A stretch of 57,091 nucleotides of DNA from Gammaproteobacteria bacterium (GTDB lineage: Bacteria; Pseudomonadota; Gammaproteobacteria; Pseudomonadales; Azotimanducaceae): assembly GCA_018656865.1 (NCBI GenBank), contig JABHYO010000042.1:1-57091 (forward strand). Direction: 5' to 3'. Below, piece after piece: positions 32,335-43,059 of this stretch (the stretch's first letter is position 1; every line of letters begins with the position of its first letter). The translations under genes and the position numbers were made by a program. The notes beneath the pieces are model-generated. The model searched no databases. It was given only the letters and a program-made list of their open reading frames with translations, and was not told the origin of the DNA.

Positions 32335-33909
32335 CTATATCAGTTCACGTTTAAGTATCTTGCCACCCGGGTTTCTCGGCAGGGGTTCGTCTCGAACTCG
32401 CATAAACCTGGGCACCTTGAATTCCGCCAGATTCTCCTCGCAAAGCCGTTTAACTTCTTCCGTTTCGATGACCTGTCCATCCCGGGGAACCATGATTGCC
32501 ATCACCTGTTCTCCGAAGATTTCGTCCGGAACCCCAATAACAGCAACCTCGGATACGGCCGGGTGCTGGTTGATCACAGTTTCGACTTCTGCCGGGTAGA
32601 TGTTTTCCTGACCCCGAATAATCATGTCCTTTTCTCGGCCTGAAATATAGAGCCTGCCCTCATCGTCCAGGTATCCCATGTCCCCTGTGTGATACCAACC
32701 TCCCTTCATAACTTCTTCCGTTGCAACCGGATCCTTCCAGTAGCCGCTGAAAAGCTGGGGGTTTCTGATCAGAATCTGACCCACCTGATTCTGGGACAGT
32801 TTCCTTTCCTCATCATCAACAATCCGAATCTGGGTTCCAGGATGAGGTAAACCACAGGAATCAGGCCTTACCAACGCGTCCAACTCGACAGTGCCGCTGT
32901 TGCACTCGGTCATCCCGTAACCCTGTACCTGCCCGGTATGTGGCAGTGCCTCGGCAATGCGTTTCATCACCGCCGTCGGTGTAGACGAACCGCCAAAAAA
33001 AACCATCGGGATGCTGCTCAAATCGTATTTTGAGAAGTTGGGTGAGGCAATCAACAGAGCCCAGATGGATCCCAGCGCAAACAGGTTGGTAACCCTGTGT
33101 TCCTGAACGGTTTCAAGCAGGTCATCAATCTTCCAGGTTTTTAGGAATATGGAACGGGTACCTCCACAAAAACCACCCAGAAAAGACTTACAGCCACCGG
33201 TGTAGTTCAGGGGGATAGGAATACACAGAACCTGCTCGGAACCGGCACCACGACTCTCAGCCCTTCCTCGCAGGTAGGAGTACAAAAGCGAACGATGGCT
33301 GTTTACTGCTCCCTTGGGATGTCCCGTGGTGCCCGCAGTAAAAAATATAAAGGCTGGCTCAGTTTCGTCCACAAAGCGAAAAGGGATCTCATCCGGCAGC
33401 GTTCCCTCGGTCAATCTGGAAAAGGGCAAAACGTCACCCTCGGGCTGACCCGTAGTTGCAACAATATGTTCCAGCGAGGGTAGTTCACCCATGAGCGGCA
33501 GGATTCTGCCCACGAGTTCGGGGTCGGTTAACACCACACGGGGTTCAGTCAGCGCCAGTTGATATTTCAGCTCCTGCTGCTGGTACCTGATGTTCATCGG
33601 GCAGACAATGGCTCCGATGCACACTGCAGCCCATGCGGCAACGCCGAAAGCCGGTTCCGTACCCAGAAGGATAGCAACCCGATCGCCCTGCTCAACGCCA
33701 AGCTCATGCCGCAGCACGTGCGCTGCCTTCAATACGTCATCGCCCATTTGCCTGAAGGTTATTTCCCGACCTTCGTAAACAATGGCCACCTTGTTGCCAT
33801 GAGTTTCCACTGCACTAAGGAAAGCTTCAGCCATGCTTCTGTTTCTATCCGGAAAGGCCTGTTCCAGGGGATCGTAGACTTCAGCCTGAATGATGTCCTG
33901 CCAGCTCAT
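32335..33909 (-). CDS. Acyl-CoA ligase (AMP-binding)
   Basis: This 524-residue ANL ligase has FFTAGTTGHPKGAV (P-loop), YGMTECNSGTVE, the GDMGYLDDEGRLYISGREKDMIIRG hinge region and catalytic Lys in NPGGKILKREL. The start at ATG 33909 (MSWQDIIQAEV) has GGAG seven bases upstream; the open frame back to 34062 is not family-like. It resembles 2,3-dihydroxybenzoate/long-chain type ligases broadly and no substrate can be named. It is probably co-transcribed with selD. Confidence 0.88.
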   Translation of the reverse strand: MSWQDIIQAEVYDPLEQAFPDRNRSMAEAFLSAVETHGNKVAIVYEGREITFRQMGDDVLKAAHVLRHELGVEQGDRVAILLGTEPAFGVAAWAAVCIGAIVCPMNIRYQQQELKYQLALTEPRVVLTDPELVGRILPLMGELPSLEHIVATTGQPEGDVLPFSRLTEGTLPDEIPFRFVDETEPAFIFFTAGTTGHPKGAVNSHRSLLYSYLRGRAESRGAGSEQVLCIPIPLNYTGGCKSFLGGFCGGTRSIFLKTWKIDDLLETVQEHRVTNLFALGSIWALLIASPNFSKYDLSSIPMVFFGGSSTPTAVMKRIAEALPHTGQVQGYGMTECNSGTVELDALVRPDSCGLPHPGTQIRIVDDEERKLSQNQVGQILIRNPQLFSGYWKDPVATEEVMKGGWYHTGDMGYLDDEGRLYISGREKDMIIRGQENIYPAEVETVINQHPAVSEVAVIGVPDEIFGEQVMAIMVPRDGQVIETEEVKRLCEENLAEFKVPRFMRVRDEPLPRNPGGKILKRELI

Positions 33910-34095
33910 CGTAGCTCCACAAATTGATACCAGATCTCCGGAATGGATTCGCTCCGATCCCGAATCGCGTACCTTAGCCGGAGTGGCCCAACGAATCCAG
34001 ATGGAACATGTTGCAGAAATGATCTTCTCAACCCTATAATCAGGCCCCTGAGCCGACCTCATTGGCAGCGTCTGCCAAGAAAAGGAGTACCGACA

Positions 34096-34635
34096 ATGGC
34101 ACCAATCAGAGTTCCGAAACCCAAATTCCTCCCACAGGACCAGTGGGACATGCTTGTTGGGGAACGTCTATGGGAAAAGACCGACACCGGCTGGTCTGAA
34201 GTTCACGAAAAAGCGAGACCCAGTCTGAAAAGCCGGACCGACAACGCCGGGCTGGACGTTCAGATGTACCTTCAGACCGACGGCCCCTGGCAGGCTCAGG
34301 GAGGCCCAACCGTTTTGATGACAACCATCGGACGTAAATCGGGAAAAGAGCGCGCAATCGGGACCAACTACGTCCCCTATAACGGCTCAATGATCGTGGT
34401 CGGCTCGTGGGCCGGACTGCCATGGCCTCCGCAGTGGGCGCTTAATCTTGAAGCCAACCCCAAGGCCTGGCTGCAACTCAAGGAACGCAAATGGGAGGTT
34501 GTCGCAAGCGAGCTGACTTCTGAAGAAAAAACCCGGATCTGGCCGGCGATGACCAGCCTATTCCCGCTCTGGTGGACCTTTCAACAATTCAGTGAGCGGG
34601 AATTCAGACTATTCAAGCTGACCCCGGTAGATTAG
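34096..34635 (+). CDS. Nitroreductase family deazaflavin-dependent (DDN-like) protein
   Basis: This 179-residue protein has a split-barrel fold signature: VLMTTIGRKSGKERAIGTNYVPYNGSMIVVGSW and NLEANPKAWLQL. These match the DDN/F420-H2-dependent nitroreductase family; in proteobacteria without F420 the cofactor may be different. The N-terminal 55 residues (VPKPKFLPQDQWDML) are an extension. ATG 34096 follows AAAGGAG. It is divergent from the acyl-CoA ligase. Confidence 0.8.
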   Translation: MAPIRVPKPKFLPQDQWDMLVGERLWEKTDTGWSEVHEKARPSLKSRTDNAGLDVQMYLQTDGPWQAQGGPTVLMTTIGRKSGKERAIGTNYVPYNGSMIVVGSWAGLPWPPQWALNLEANPKAWLQLKERKWEVVASELTSEEKTRIWPAMTSLFPLWWTFQQFSEREFRLFKLTPVD

Positions 34636-34727
34636 ATAGAGGACTAACCCGGTAGTTCGATACTTCCACTGTATTGAGCTACCACCTGATCGACAGTCAA
34701 CGTCGACATCATATATGGAGCTGGACA

Positions 34728-35381
34728 ATGGCTAACAACGAACAACTGGCCGCCGCACGCAAAGGTGCGCAGGCATTGAATAAATGGCGTCTGGAGAATC
34801 CGGGCATCGCACTCGACCTGAGAGATGCAGAACTTAATGGCGCCGATCTGGAAGGCGCCGATCTGTCGAACAGTGACCTGCGGGGCGTTTCTCTCGTGGG
34901 TGCCAACCTCTGCAAGGCTGACGTGAGCGAATCGAATCTCTCGATTGCCGATCTCTCCGGTGCCAACCTTGCGGAACTTGTTGGTGTCATGACCAATTTC
35001 AGGGGTACACATTTTACCGGTGCCAATCTCAGCGGTGCACAGATCAGTGGATCGGACTTTGTATCCGCCCAGATGAACGAGGCCAATCTCCAAAACGCAG
35101 CACTATTCAGTTCCAACCTTAAATGGACTGAGCTTGCGGGAGCCAATGTGACCGGCATGCATTTTGGTCGCTCATCAATGGCAGACTGCGACCTGAGCCA
35201 GACCATTGGGCTCGATGGTGTCGTGCATCACATGTACAGTTCCATCGGAACGGATACTCTGCTCCATTCGTTGAAAAATGCTGACGCTGCAGCTCGCCCG
35301 GCAATCCTGTCATTTTTCCGCAGTACCATTGAACCGGAACTGGTCGAAGAACTGGAAGTCCTGTTGAGTAACTACGGCTAG
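34728..35381 (+). CDS. Pentapeptide-repeat protein
   Basis: This 217-residue protein has about 20 A(D/N)LXX repeats from residue 30 to about 155 (AELNGADLEGADLSNSDLRG and onward), which would form a right-handed quadrilateral beta-helix. A helical C-terminal segment of about 55 residues follows. There is no signal peptide. Start at ATG 34728 after GGAG. Such folds mimic DNA or act as scaffolds; no specific role can be assigned. Confidence 0.85.
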   Translation: MANNEQLAAARKGAQALNKWRLENPGIALDLRDAELNGADLEGADLSNSDLRGVSLVGANLCKADVSESNLSIADLSGANLAELVGVMTNFRGTHFTGANLSGAQISGSDFVSAQMNEANLQNAALFSSNLKWTELAGANVTGMHFGRSSMADCDLSQTIGLDGVVHHMYSSIGTDTLLHSLKNADAAARPAILSFFRSTIEPELVEELEVLLSNYG

Positions 35382-35394
35382 GGACAATCGCCCG

Positions 35395-36747
35395 CTATCG
35401 GCGCCTGACCGCCCAAATGTAGAAGGCGAAACCCACCAAACCACCAATGAGGACCACAAGCCACTCGTAAGGCCAGATGAGTGCCGACGGACTGAATGGC
35501 AGGTACAACATGCCCAGAAGTACTGACATGATCAGCGCAAGGTAACCGACCAATGTGCCGAAACGCACCCTGAAAGGTCTTTCCATTGCGGGTTCTGTTT
35601 TCCTCAATCGTATGAATGCCCAGGCAACAAAACCATAGGCAACAACGATCATGAAGCTCCCGGCATCGACCAGCCAGACAAGTACGGTTCTGCCGAAAAA
35701 CGGTGAGATGCAGGAGAGCACACCAATAAAGAGAACGCAGACATGTGGCGTCTGGTACCTGGGATGAACCCGGCTGAAAATTTCAGGGATCATCCGCGAT
35801 TCGGAAAGCGCGTAAAGCACCCGGCTGCCACCAATGATAAACGCGTTCCAGCTTGTCAGAATGCCACCGATACCTGCTACGATCATAAGCGCCCCGGCCT
35901 GTTCTGAACCCCAGGTTTTACTCATGGCATCTGCAGTCGCAACCGATGCCATTGCCAATTCCTCCCCCGACAACGATAAACCCACCGCAAAGGTGATGGC
36001 GATATACCAGAGCACCGCCATGCAGACCGACAGGACGATCATCTTGCCGATCTGATCCCGAGGCAGGTTGATTTCCTCTGCTGACTGCGGAATGACATCG
36101 AAACCCACCATCAAAGCAGGCACCATAATCAGCACCGTCAGCATACCGGTCACACCGTTTTTCATGAGGGGGCCCGCTTCTACCTGAGATTCAAAACCAA
36201 GCGCACCGGCAAGAAAAAGCACACCCACGATCACAAACAGCCCTGTTACAAGCGTCTGCACAAACGCCGCAAATCGGATGCCGATGTAATTAATGAAAGT
36301 CATGACAACGGCACCACCGATACCGATGGCAACCATACTGGCATACACGTCTGAACCCTCGACCGTATAGAGGTAACCCTGCCGCAATTCCGGAAAAAGA
36401 TACTCCAGTGCAGTGGGTAATGCCGCCGATTCGAAGACACAAACATTCACGTAGGCCATGACGATGGCCCAGCTGGTAATAAAGGAGGCAGTGAAACCGA
36501 GGGCCCGATAGGTGTAGACATGCTCACCGCCCACTTTAGGCATGGCCGCCGCCAGCTCAGCATAAGTCAGGCTGATCAGAATTACGGCGATTCCGCCAAT
36601 AACAAAGGCAATCGCCGTACCCAGGAAACCTGCCCGTGTCAGCCAGTCACCGGTCAGCAGCACCCAGCTCCAGCCGATCATGGCACCGAATGAAAGGGCA
36701 ACGACTTCTTTTCTGCCAATGGATTTAGCAAACTTTGGTGATGACAT
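35395..36747 (-). CDS. APC-family amino acid permease
   Basis: This transporter of about 450 residues has twelve predicted helices. The N-terminal FGAMIGWSWVLLTGDWL motif matches the substrate-binding GxG region of helix 1 in APC permeases, and ELAAAMPKVGGEHVYTYRALG follows. The start was placed at ATG 36747 (MSSPKFAKSIGRKEV). The frame is open back to 36990 but that part overlaps the divergent RND gene and is not family-like. Substrate unknown. Confidence 0.85.
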   Translation of the reverse strand: MSSPKFAKSIGRKEVVALSFGAMIGWSWVLLTGDWLTRAGFLGTAIAFVIGGIAVILISLTYAELAAAMPKVGGEHVYTYRALGFTASFITSWAIVMAYVNVCVFESAALPTALEYLFPELRQGYLYTVEGSDVYASMVAIGIGGAVVMTFINYIGIRFAAFVQTLVTGLFVIVGVLFLAGALGFESQVEAGPLMKNGVTGMLTVLIMVPALMVGFDVIPQSAEEINLPRDQIGKMIVLSVCMAVLWYIAITFAVGLSLSGEELAMASVATADAMSKTWGSEQAGALMIVAGIGGILTSWNAFIIGGSRVLYALSESRMIPEIFSRVHPRYQTPHVCVLFIGVLSCISPFFGRTVLVWLVDAGSFMIVVAYGFVAWAFIRLRKTEPAMERPFRVRFGTLVGYLALIMSVLLGMLYLPFSPSALIWPYEWLVVLIGGLVGFAFYIWAVRRR

Positions 36748-36931
36748 AGAGCTTGCTGAAAAAATATTCAGCAACGATAGCATATGGCAGGAAACGGAAT
36801 ACTTATTGTTAATGTGCAAATTGAGCGCCGAGTCTGCGTCCGTATTCTCATACGCGACAACGGCGTGCTGTGTTCCGGTACGCTCAGGGCTGCTATGATC
36901 CAGATCCCCTGAATGAATGGATTGAGCTGTC

Positions 36932-39900
36932 TTGGAACGTCTGATCAGGTCCGGACTCAGTAGCGCAATACCGGCCATTATCGCCATCATCGCACTTGTA
37001 TCCGGCGTTATCGCACTTCTGCTAACACCACGGGAAGAAGAGCCTCAGATCGTTGTTCCCATGGTGGATCTCCTGATCGAAGCGCCAGGGCTCAGTGCGA
37101 AACAGGTCGAACGCCAGATCACGACACCTGTTGAAAAACTAGTGGCACAGATCTCCGGTGTCGAGCATATCTATTCCACCACAAGAACCGGCGCTGCAAC
37201 GGTCACCATCCGCTTCCATGTAGGTGAAGACCGTGAAGACGCATTGCTCAACACATACAACAAACTTTATTCGAATCAGGAACGAATCCCGACCGGTGTC
37301 AGCAACTGGTCTGTCAAACCAGTAGAGGTCGACGACGTACCGATCGTCATCCTGACCCTTTGGAGTGACACACCTCAGCTATACGGTGACTACGAACTCC
37401 GCCGGATGGCGAACGAAATTTCAACCGAACTGAAAGCCATTCCAAGAACCAATCGCGTCAATATCATTGGCGGCCGTCCCCGAATGATTCAGATTCTGTT
37501 TGACCCAGAAGCCCTGTTCGCCAGACAGACGACACCCATTGATCTCATTACAGCATTGCAACTTTCAAACAAGCTGCAACAAGCCGGTACCATCACAAGC
37601 AACAATGCAGTTAGCGTCATTGAAAGCGGGGATCACTTCAATACGGTCGCTGAGTTAAAACAGATGGTGGTCAATGTCGTCAATGGCGAGACTATCTACC
37701 TACACGAAGTTGCTGAAATCATCGACGGACCTGCACCTCCTACGCATTACACCTGGCTGGATTTCACGCCCAGCAATCCTGAAGGCCAGGCAACGGCGCA
37801 AAAACAACCCATGGTTGCCATCAGCATTGCCAAACAAACCGGAACCAATGCTGTCTGGGTCGCCGATGAGGTTACCGGCAGAATTGCCGACCTCGCACAG
37901 ACCATTTTGCCACCCGAGGTTCACGTCGAGGTCATCAGGAATTACGGCAATACGGCGAATGAAAAGGTTAACGACCTGGTCGGGAGCCTCGCAATAGCTA
38001 TCGCCACTGTCATTGTCTTCATCGGCATTTTTTTGGGCGTCCGGCATGCCATCGTCGTCGGGCTCGCTGTACCAATCTGCTACGGTATTACCCTCGGCCT
38101 GGATCTCATGTTCGGATACACCATCAACCGCGTAACATTGTTCGCACTGATCCTGTCCCTTGGCTTACTGGTCGATGATCCCATCACGGGAATCGACAAT
38201 ATCAGTCGCTATATAAAGCAAAAATCCGGTGTGATGATGGATCAGATCGTCGGCGCCATGATGGAAATTCGCACAGCCCTGCTTATGTCGACGGTAACCA
38301 TCGTCATGGCTTTTGTCCCGCTGGCTTATATCACGGGCATGATGGGCCCCTACATGGCGCCTATGGCATTCAATGTGCCGGTCAGTGTCATAACCTCGAC
38401 CATCGTCGCCTTTCTGGTCACCCCCTGGCTCGCATCCAAACTGCTGCCCCGTGAGACAACAATACAGGTGAACCAACCAGGAATTTACTCCAGATACGTC
38501 GCACCTTTAGTGACCGATCGCAAACTGGCGAAACGATTGCTGTTTGTCGTATTTTTGCTCTTTGCTGTCTCTGTATCTCTACCCGCCTTCAGACTGGTTC
38601 CGCTGAAGCTGTTGCCATTTGACAACAAAGATGAGCTGCAGATTGTCATCGATATGCCTGAAGGCAGCAGCCTTGAACAGACCGCGGCGATGGCGACCAG
38701 GGTGGGAGCACGCCTGCGACAAATGCCGGAAATCAAAACCCTGGCCTATTTTGTCGGCACACCCTCGCCCATGGATTTTAACGGCCTGATCAGGCACTAC
38801 TACCAGCGACAGGCTCCGCACCTGGCAGATATCAGGCTGACGCTCATCGAGAAATCCCGCCGGGCAGATCAATCACACCAGCTTGTGCTGAGGATGCGTG
38901 AAAGCCTGAAGGATCTGGCCGTAGACGATATTAAGATCCGGGTGGTGGAAGTACCGCCAGGACCTCCGGTACTTTCGACGCTTGTGGCAGAAATTTACGC
39001 TGACGACACGATAGACTACGACACCCAGCGAAATGCCGCTGGGGTTGTTGCGCAGCGTCTAGAGGCGGAGCCTCATGTGGTCGATGTCGATACCCTGAAT
39101 GAAGTCCCTGCCAATCGCTGGCGGTTCGTCACTGACAAGGAAAAAGCAGCCCTGTCAGGCATAGCAACCACCGATATTAGTACTACCATCGCCACCGCCA
39201 ATCAGGGCATCACTGCAGGTTTCCTCAACCTGCCAAGAGAAAGTAATCCCCTACCCATTAATCTGCGCCTGACAGAAGCAGATCGAAACCGCACCGCTGA
39301 TCTGCTCAATCTCTATGTCAAAGGGAGACCGGGATTCGCAAAAACTTCGGTCAACCTTGGACTGGACGATGCACCACAACCTCTGGTTGCACTGAGCGAG
39401 CTTGGCAGATTTGAACCTGGGAAGTCCGATCTACCCATCTACCACAAGGATCTGCAGCCCGTTACCTATGTGACTGCCGAGATTTCCGGCAGGACACCCG
39501 CCGAAGTCATCGCCGACATTCACGCAGATCAGGGCAAGGATGATGTCAGCCCTTCGGACTGGCAATCCCGCACCTACGTCAGCCCCGGTGGCACCAAAGG
39601 CTGGGAGTTGCCTGAAGGAACCCGTCTGACCTGGGGTGGAGAAGGTGAATGGCGCATCACCTTAAGAGTGTTTCGTGATATGGGGCTCGCCTTTGCCTTC
39701 GCCCTGACCGTGATCTACGTTGTGCTTAGATTTCAGGTCGGTTCAGCAACAATTGCACTTCTGATCATGTCGTCTATCCCTCTCACCTTTGTCGGTATCA
39801 TGCCCGGCTTCTACCTGCTCAACCTGTTCACGGCGGATCCAATAGCGGGCGCGCCAGATCCAATGCTCTTTACCGCCACGGCCATGATCGGCATGATCGC

Positions 39901-40198
39901 ACTTGCGGGAATCGTTGTTCGCAACTCACTTATCCTGGTTGAGTTCATCACCCAGGCACGAGAGCGCGGAGAGAGCGTGGTCGACGCTGTCACTCAGGCC
40001 GGCGACATTCGGTTGCGACCCATCCTCCTGACCGCTGGAACAACACTCCTGGGTAACATCATTATTATTCTCGACCCTATATTCAACGGCCTCGCCCTGG
40101 CTATCATCTTTGGCATCGTGTCTTCGACACTGTTTACACTGTTGGTTGTACCAGCAGCCTACTTTCTGCTTTTCGACAATACCGGTGATCCGCTATGA
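36932..40198 (+). CDS. RND-family efflux pump inner-membrane subunit
   Basis: This 1088-residue transporter has the family layout: first helix (about 10-32), a large periplasmic loop (PREEEPQIVVPMVDL), helices 2-6, a second loop and helices 8-12. The proton-relay pair is kept in LGLLVDDPITGIDNI. HAE-like MMGPYMAPMAFNVPV is also visible. TTG 36932 is the only start in the open stretch. Its stop overlaps the adaptor ATG (ATGA), so pump precedes adaptor, the reverse of the usual order. No TolC-type channel gene is in the window. Confidence 0.9.
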   Translation: MERLIRSGLSSAIPAIIAIIALVSGVIALLLTPREEEPQIVVPMVDLLIEAPGLSAKQVERQITTPVEKLVAQISGVEHIYSTTRTGAATVTIRFHVGEDREDALLNTYNKLYSNQERIPTGVSNWSVKPVEVDDVPIVILTLWSDTPQLYGDYELRRMANEISTELKAIPRTNRVNIIGGRPRMIQILFDPEALFARQTTPIDLITALQLSNKLQQAGTITSNNAVSVIESGDHFNTVAELKQMVVNVVNGETIYLHEVAEIIDGPAPPTHYTWLDFTPSNPEGQATAQKQPMVAISIAKQTGTNAVWVADEVTGRIADLAQTILPPEVHVEVIRNYGNTANEKVNDLVGSLAIAIATVIVFIGIFLGVRHAIVVGLAVPICYGITLGLDLMFGYTINRVTLFALILSLGLLVDDPITGIDNISRYIKQKSGVMMDQIVGAMMEIRTALLMSTVTIVMAFVPLAYITGMMGPYMAPMAFNVPVSVITSTIVAFLVTPWLASKLLPRETTIQVNQPGIYSRYVAPLVTDRKLAKRLLFVVFLLFAVSVSLPAFRLVPLKLLPFDNKDELQIVIDMPEGSSLEQTAAMATRVGARLRQMPEIKTLAYFVGTPSPMDFNGLIRHYYQRQAPHLADIRLTLIEKSRRADQSHQLVLRMRESLKDLAVDDIKIRVVEVPPGPPVLSTLVAEIYADDTIDYDTQRNAAGVVAQRLEAEPHVVDVDTLNEVPANRWRFVTDKEKAALSGIATTDISTTIATANQGITAGFLNLPRESNPLPINLRLTEADRNRTADLLNLYVKGRPGFAKTSVNLGLDDAPQPLVALSELGRFEPGKSDLPIYHKDLQPVTYVTAEISGRTPAEVIADIHADQGKDDVSPSDWQSRTYVSPGGTKGWELPEGTRLTWGGEGEWRITLRVFRDMGLAFAFALTVIYVVLRFQVGSATIALLIMSSIPLTFVGIMPGFYLLNLFTADPIAGAPDPMLFTATAMIGMIALAGIVVRNSLILVEFITQARERGESVVDAVTQAGDIRLRPILLTAGTTLLGNIIIILDPIFNGLALAIIFGIVSSTLFTLLVVPAAYFLLFDNTGDPL

Positions 40199-41289
40199 AA
40201 CTGTACAGCCCCAAGCTAATCAGTGCCATATTCGCATTTACAACACTCGCTTTGCTGATCCTGTGGATGGCCGGATCCTTTACTCCTGTTGTTGATTCTT
40301 CTCTGAGAGCTCCACAGACATTCTCCATCGATCAAAAGTATCTGCACAGTATCAAGCCACAGCTGACCACCACATCGGAATCAATCCCGGGTACAACAGT
40401 TGCCCGTGACGAAACCATCGTCTCCTCACGCCTGCTGGCACGGATCAAGCAAATTCATGTACGAGCAGGTGACACCGTCAAACGGGGCGAGACGCTGATC
40501 GAGCTGGAAAAAGAAGATCTGATCGCTCGAGTCAATCAGGCAAAAGATCAGGTCAAGTCCATCACCGCCCTAAGAGACGATGCGAAACTGAAGCTGGCAC
40601 GCACCCGAGAACTGGCCAGCAGAAAGCTGGCTGCTTCCGCCGAGGTCGACGCCGCTACAGCCAGTTTCAATTCCCTTTCGGCCCAGCTTGACCATGCATC
40701 TCAGACATTACAGGAGGCCAGTGTTATCCACAGTTACGCCGAGATCGCAGCTCCCATCAATGGGCGTATCGTTGATCGCCTTGCGGAACCCGGCGACACC
40801 ATCTCACCTGCGCAACCGCTCCTCCTCCTCTATGACCCTGTGTCGATTCGCGTCGAAGCATCTGTTCGCGAATCGCTGGCCGTGAAGCTGGAGCCAGGTC
40901 AGGAAATTTCAGCCATCATCGATGCTATAGACCTGCATGTAACAGGACACATCGATGAAATCGTTCCAGCCGCCGATAGTGCTTCCAGAAGTTTTCAGAT
41001 CAAAACCTCGCTCAACTACAATCCCGGACTGATGCCGGGCATGTTTGCCCGACTCCAGATACCCACGACCAGGAGGCAGGAAATACTTGTCCCTGGAAGT
41101 TTTGTCACCGAGGTCGGCGAACTTAATCTTGTCTACCTCTATACGGACCAGCAGATAGAACGTCGCTATATCAAACTGGGTCAAACATTCGGGACCAGTG
41201 TTGTTGCGACCGCCGGTCTCGCCGCTGGCGACATTGTAATCACGCCCAAGGAGGCAACGGCACAATTGTCATCAGCCGCCTCGCCCTGA
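40195..41289 (+). CDS. RND periplasmic adaptor (membrane fusion protein)
   Basis: This 364-residue protein has an N-terminal membrane anchor (about 8-30), a lipoyl half (IKQIHVRAGDTVKRGETLIELE), a long coiled-coil hairpin (about 115-185), the second lipoyl half (YAEIAAPINGRIVDRLAEPGD) and beta-barrel domains. Adaptors bridge the pump at 36932-40198 to an outer-membrane channel. It is coupled by a four-base overlap. Confidence 0.9.
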   Translation: MKLYSPKLISAIFAFTTLALLILWMAGSFTPVVDSSLRAPQTFSIDQKYLHSIKPQLTTTSESIPGTTVARDETIVSSRLLARIKQIHVRAGDTVKRGETLIELEKEDLIARVNQAKDQVKSITALRDDAKLKLARTRELASRKLAASAEVDAATASFNSLSAQLDHASQTLQEASVIHSYAEIAAPINGRIVDRLAEPGDTISPAQPLLLLYDPVSIRVEASVRESLAVKLEPGQEISAIIDAIDLHVTGHIDEIVPAADSASRSFQIKTSLNYNPGLMPGMFARLQIPTTRRQEILVPGSFVTEVGELNLVYLYTDQQIERRYIKLGQTFGTSVVATAGLAAGDIVITPKEATAQLSSAASP

Positions 41290-41524
41290 TGCCCACAGCC
41301 CTTGTCGGATACGCTCTCTTTTCGGGTCTGGCCACCTTATATCCGTCAGCTCGCTGATCACACTACTTTCGCTCCCAGCTTTGGATCATCCCTGAATTCT
41401 GCGCAAAGTTTCACGACTTCGGCCGGATAGAACAGAATGCACGGGAGAGCGGCACCGTTGACCTGTTTTAGTTGATTTTCAGTCCCCTGCTACTTTCTGT
41501 AGTATCGACTGCACCGGGGGAAAC

Positions 41525-42934
41525 ATGTCCGACAAACAGCTCTTCGCCGTGCATGCAGTTGTGCTATCTGTACTGCTTGCGCTTGCTTACCACGAAGTTC
41601 GCAACCACTACTTTGTGTGGGATACCATTCCGTTCGTCCTGGAAAACCCTTGGATTCACGAGTGGACATTCGACAATGTCATCGCGATGTTTACCAAGGC
41701 ACACATGGCAAACTGGCAGCCTGTCGTACTCCTATCCCATGCACTCGACTTTACACTCTTTGGCAATAACGCCGGTCTACATCACCTGACCAACCTCGTT
41801 CTGCACATTGCCAATGCCCTGCTGCTCTATGCGCTGATCTCACGAATTCTCCTGCTGACTGGAAGACCCGCCAGACTGGCTGGCTGGATCGGGTTTCTGA
41901 CCGCTCTGATCTTCGGGTTACATCCGCAGCACGTGGAAAGTGTCGCCTGGGTGGCGGAACGCAAGGATGTGCTCTACTCCTTCTTCGCTCTCATCAGTCT
42001 GCTGCTCTACCTGAAATATTCCGGCACGGGGGAAAAACGGCCAGCCAGCTTAATCTGGCCATTTGTCTTTTTCTGCATTTCCATTGCCGCCAAACCCATG
42101 GCCGTAACATTGCCCGTCATCCTATTACTGCTGGACATCTATCCTTTGAATCGCTGCAAGAGTCCATCCGATCTGGCAGCACTAATAATCGAAAAGCTTC
42201 ACTACTTTCTCGTCACTGCAATCGTCATTGTCATTACGCTCACTACTCAGTCCCTCGCCATGCCAGATGCAGTCGATTTACCACTTTGGGCAAGGGCGCT
42301 CAATGCGATCGACAACACACTGTTTTACGTCGCCGGATACGTGTGGCCGGTCGACCTGTCGCCCTTCTACCCCTATCCACAGGATGCGGCATACCTGCAG
42401 AGTGCATCATTCTGGCTTCCTGGATTACTCTTTCTGCTAGCGACATCAGTTGTCACAGTATGGATGTTCTATCGTGGCGTACAGTGGCCGCTCCTGTTGT
42501 TCGCCTTCTACCTGGTTACCCTGTCTCCGGTATCCGGGTTGATCCATGTTGGTCCGGCAAAAGCCACAGATCACTATGTCTATCTAGCGACGATCCCGTT
42601 TTCATTGCTGACAGCCCTCGCCATTGCCTGGGGATGGACAAAGGCTGACCTTGCCAAACTTCTTTCGATCTCTCTCACCATCCTGTACCTCGTTTCTCTC
42701 CTGCTAATGACACAGCTACAGGTTACCTACTGGAATAACCCACTGACACTCTGGAGCCGTGTGGCGCAGCTGTACCCGGAGTCACCTTTTGCCCATCGCA
42801 ACCTTGCAGCGGCTTATGTCCAGCTCGGCGACCAACAACAAGCTCTGCATCACGCCGAGCTCAGCCTGAAGTTTGGATCGCCAGATATCGAATACGTAAG
42901 AAAGCTGCGGGCACACGCTGGACAGCAACAGTAA
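41525..42934 (+). CDS. TMTC-like GT-C membrane protein with TPR end
   Basis: This 469-residue protein has ten or more helices. GLHPQHVESVAWVAERKDVLYSFFALIS is the hallmark of the TMTC/DUF1736 O-mannosyltransferase-like family (GT-C fold), and FVWDTIPFVLENPWI carries the early luminal loop with an acidic residue. The end (FAHRNLAAAYVQLGDQQQALHHAELSL) is a single TPR-like repeat. It probably transfers sugar from a lipid carrier to a protein or lipid, or is a family relative lacking activity. 41290-41524 before it has no visible gene. Confidence 0.8.
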   Translation: MSDKQLFAVHAVVLSVLLALAYHEVRNHYFVWDTIPFVLENPWIHEWTFDNVIAMFTKAHMANWQPVVLLSHALDFTLFGNNAGLHHLTNLVLHIANALLLYALISRILLLTGRPARLAGWIGFLTALIFGLHPQHVESVAWVAERKDVLYSFFALISLLLYLKYSGTGEKRPASLIWPFVFFCISIAAKPMAVTLPVILLLLDIYPLNRCKSPSDLAALIIEKLHYFLVTAIVIVITLTTQSLAMPDAVDLPLWARALNAIDNTLFYVAGYVWPVDLSPFYPYPQDAAYLQSASFWLPGLLFLLATSVVTVWMFYRGVQWPLLLFAFYLVTLSPVSGLIHVGPAKATDHYVYLATIPFSLLTALAIAWGWTKADLAKLLSISLTILYLVSLLLMTQLQVTYWNNPLTLWSRVAQLYPESPFAHRNLAAAYVQLGDQQQALHHAELSLKFGSPDIEYVRKLRAHAGQQQ

Positions 42935-43059
42935 CGCCCAATCAATGCTGCCAGGATTACCGTCATGTTCTGCAAACAGAGGATACTCATGTTGAGGTCC
43001 GACAGGTTTGAGAAAGGATGCCGGGCAATTTGTTGCTGGCCCTCAGCGTGGACAATTGA

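Noticed and set aside
36748-36990. N-terminal extension of the amino acid permease
   Set aside because: The residues are not permease-like and overlap the divergent RND gene start.
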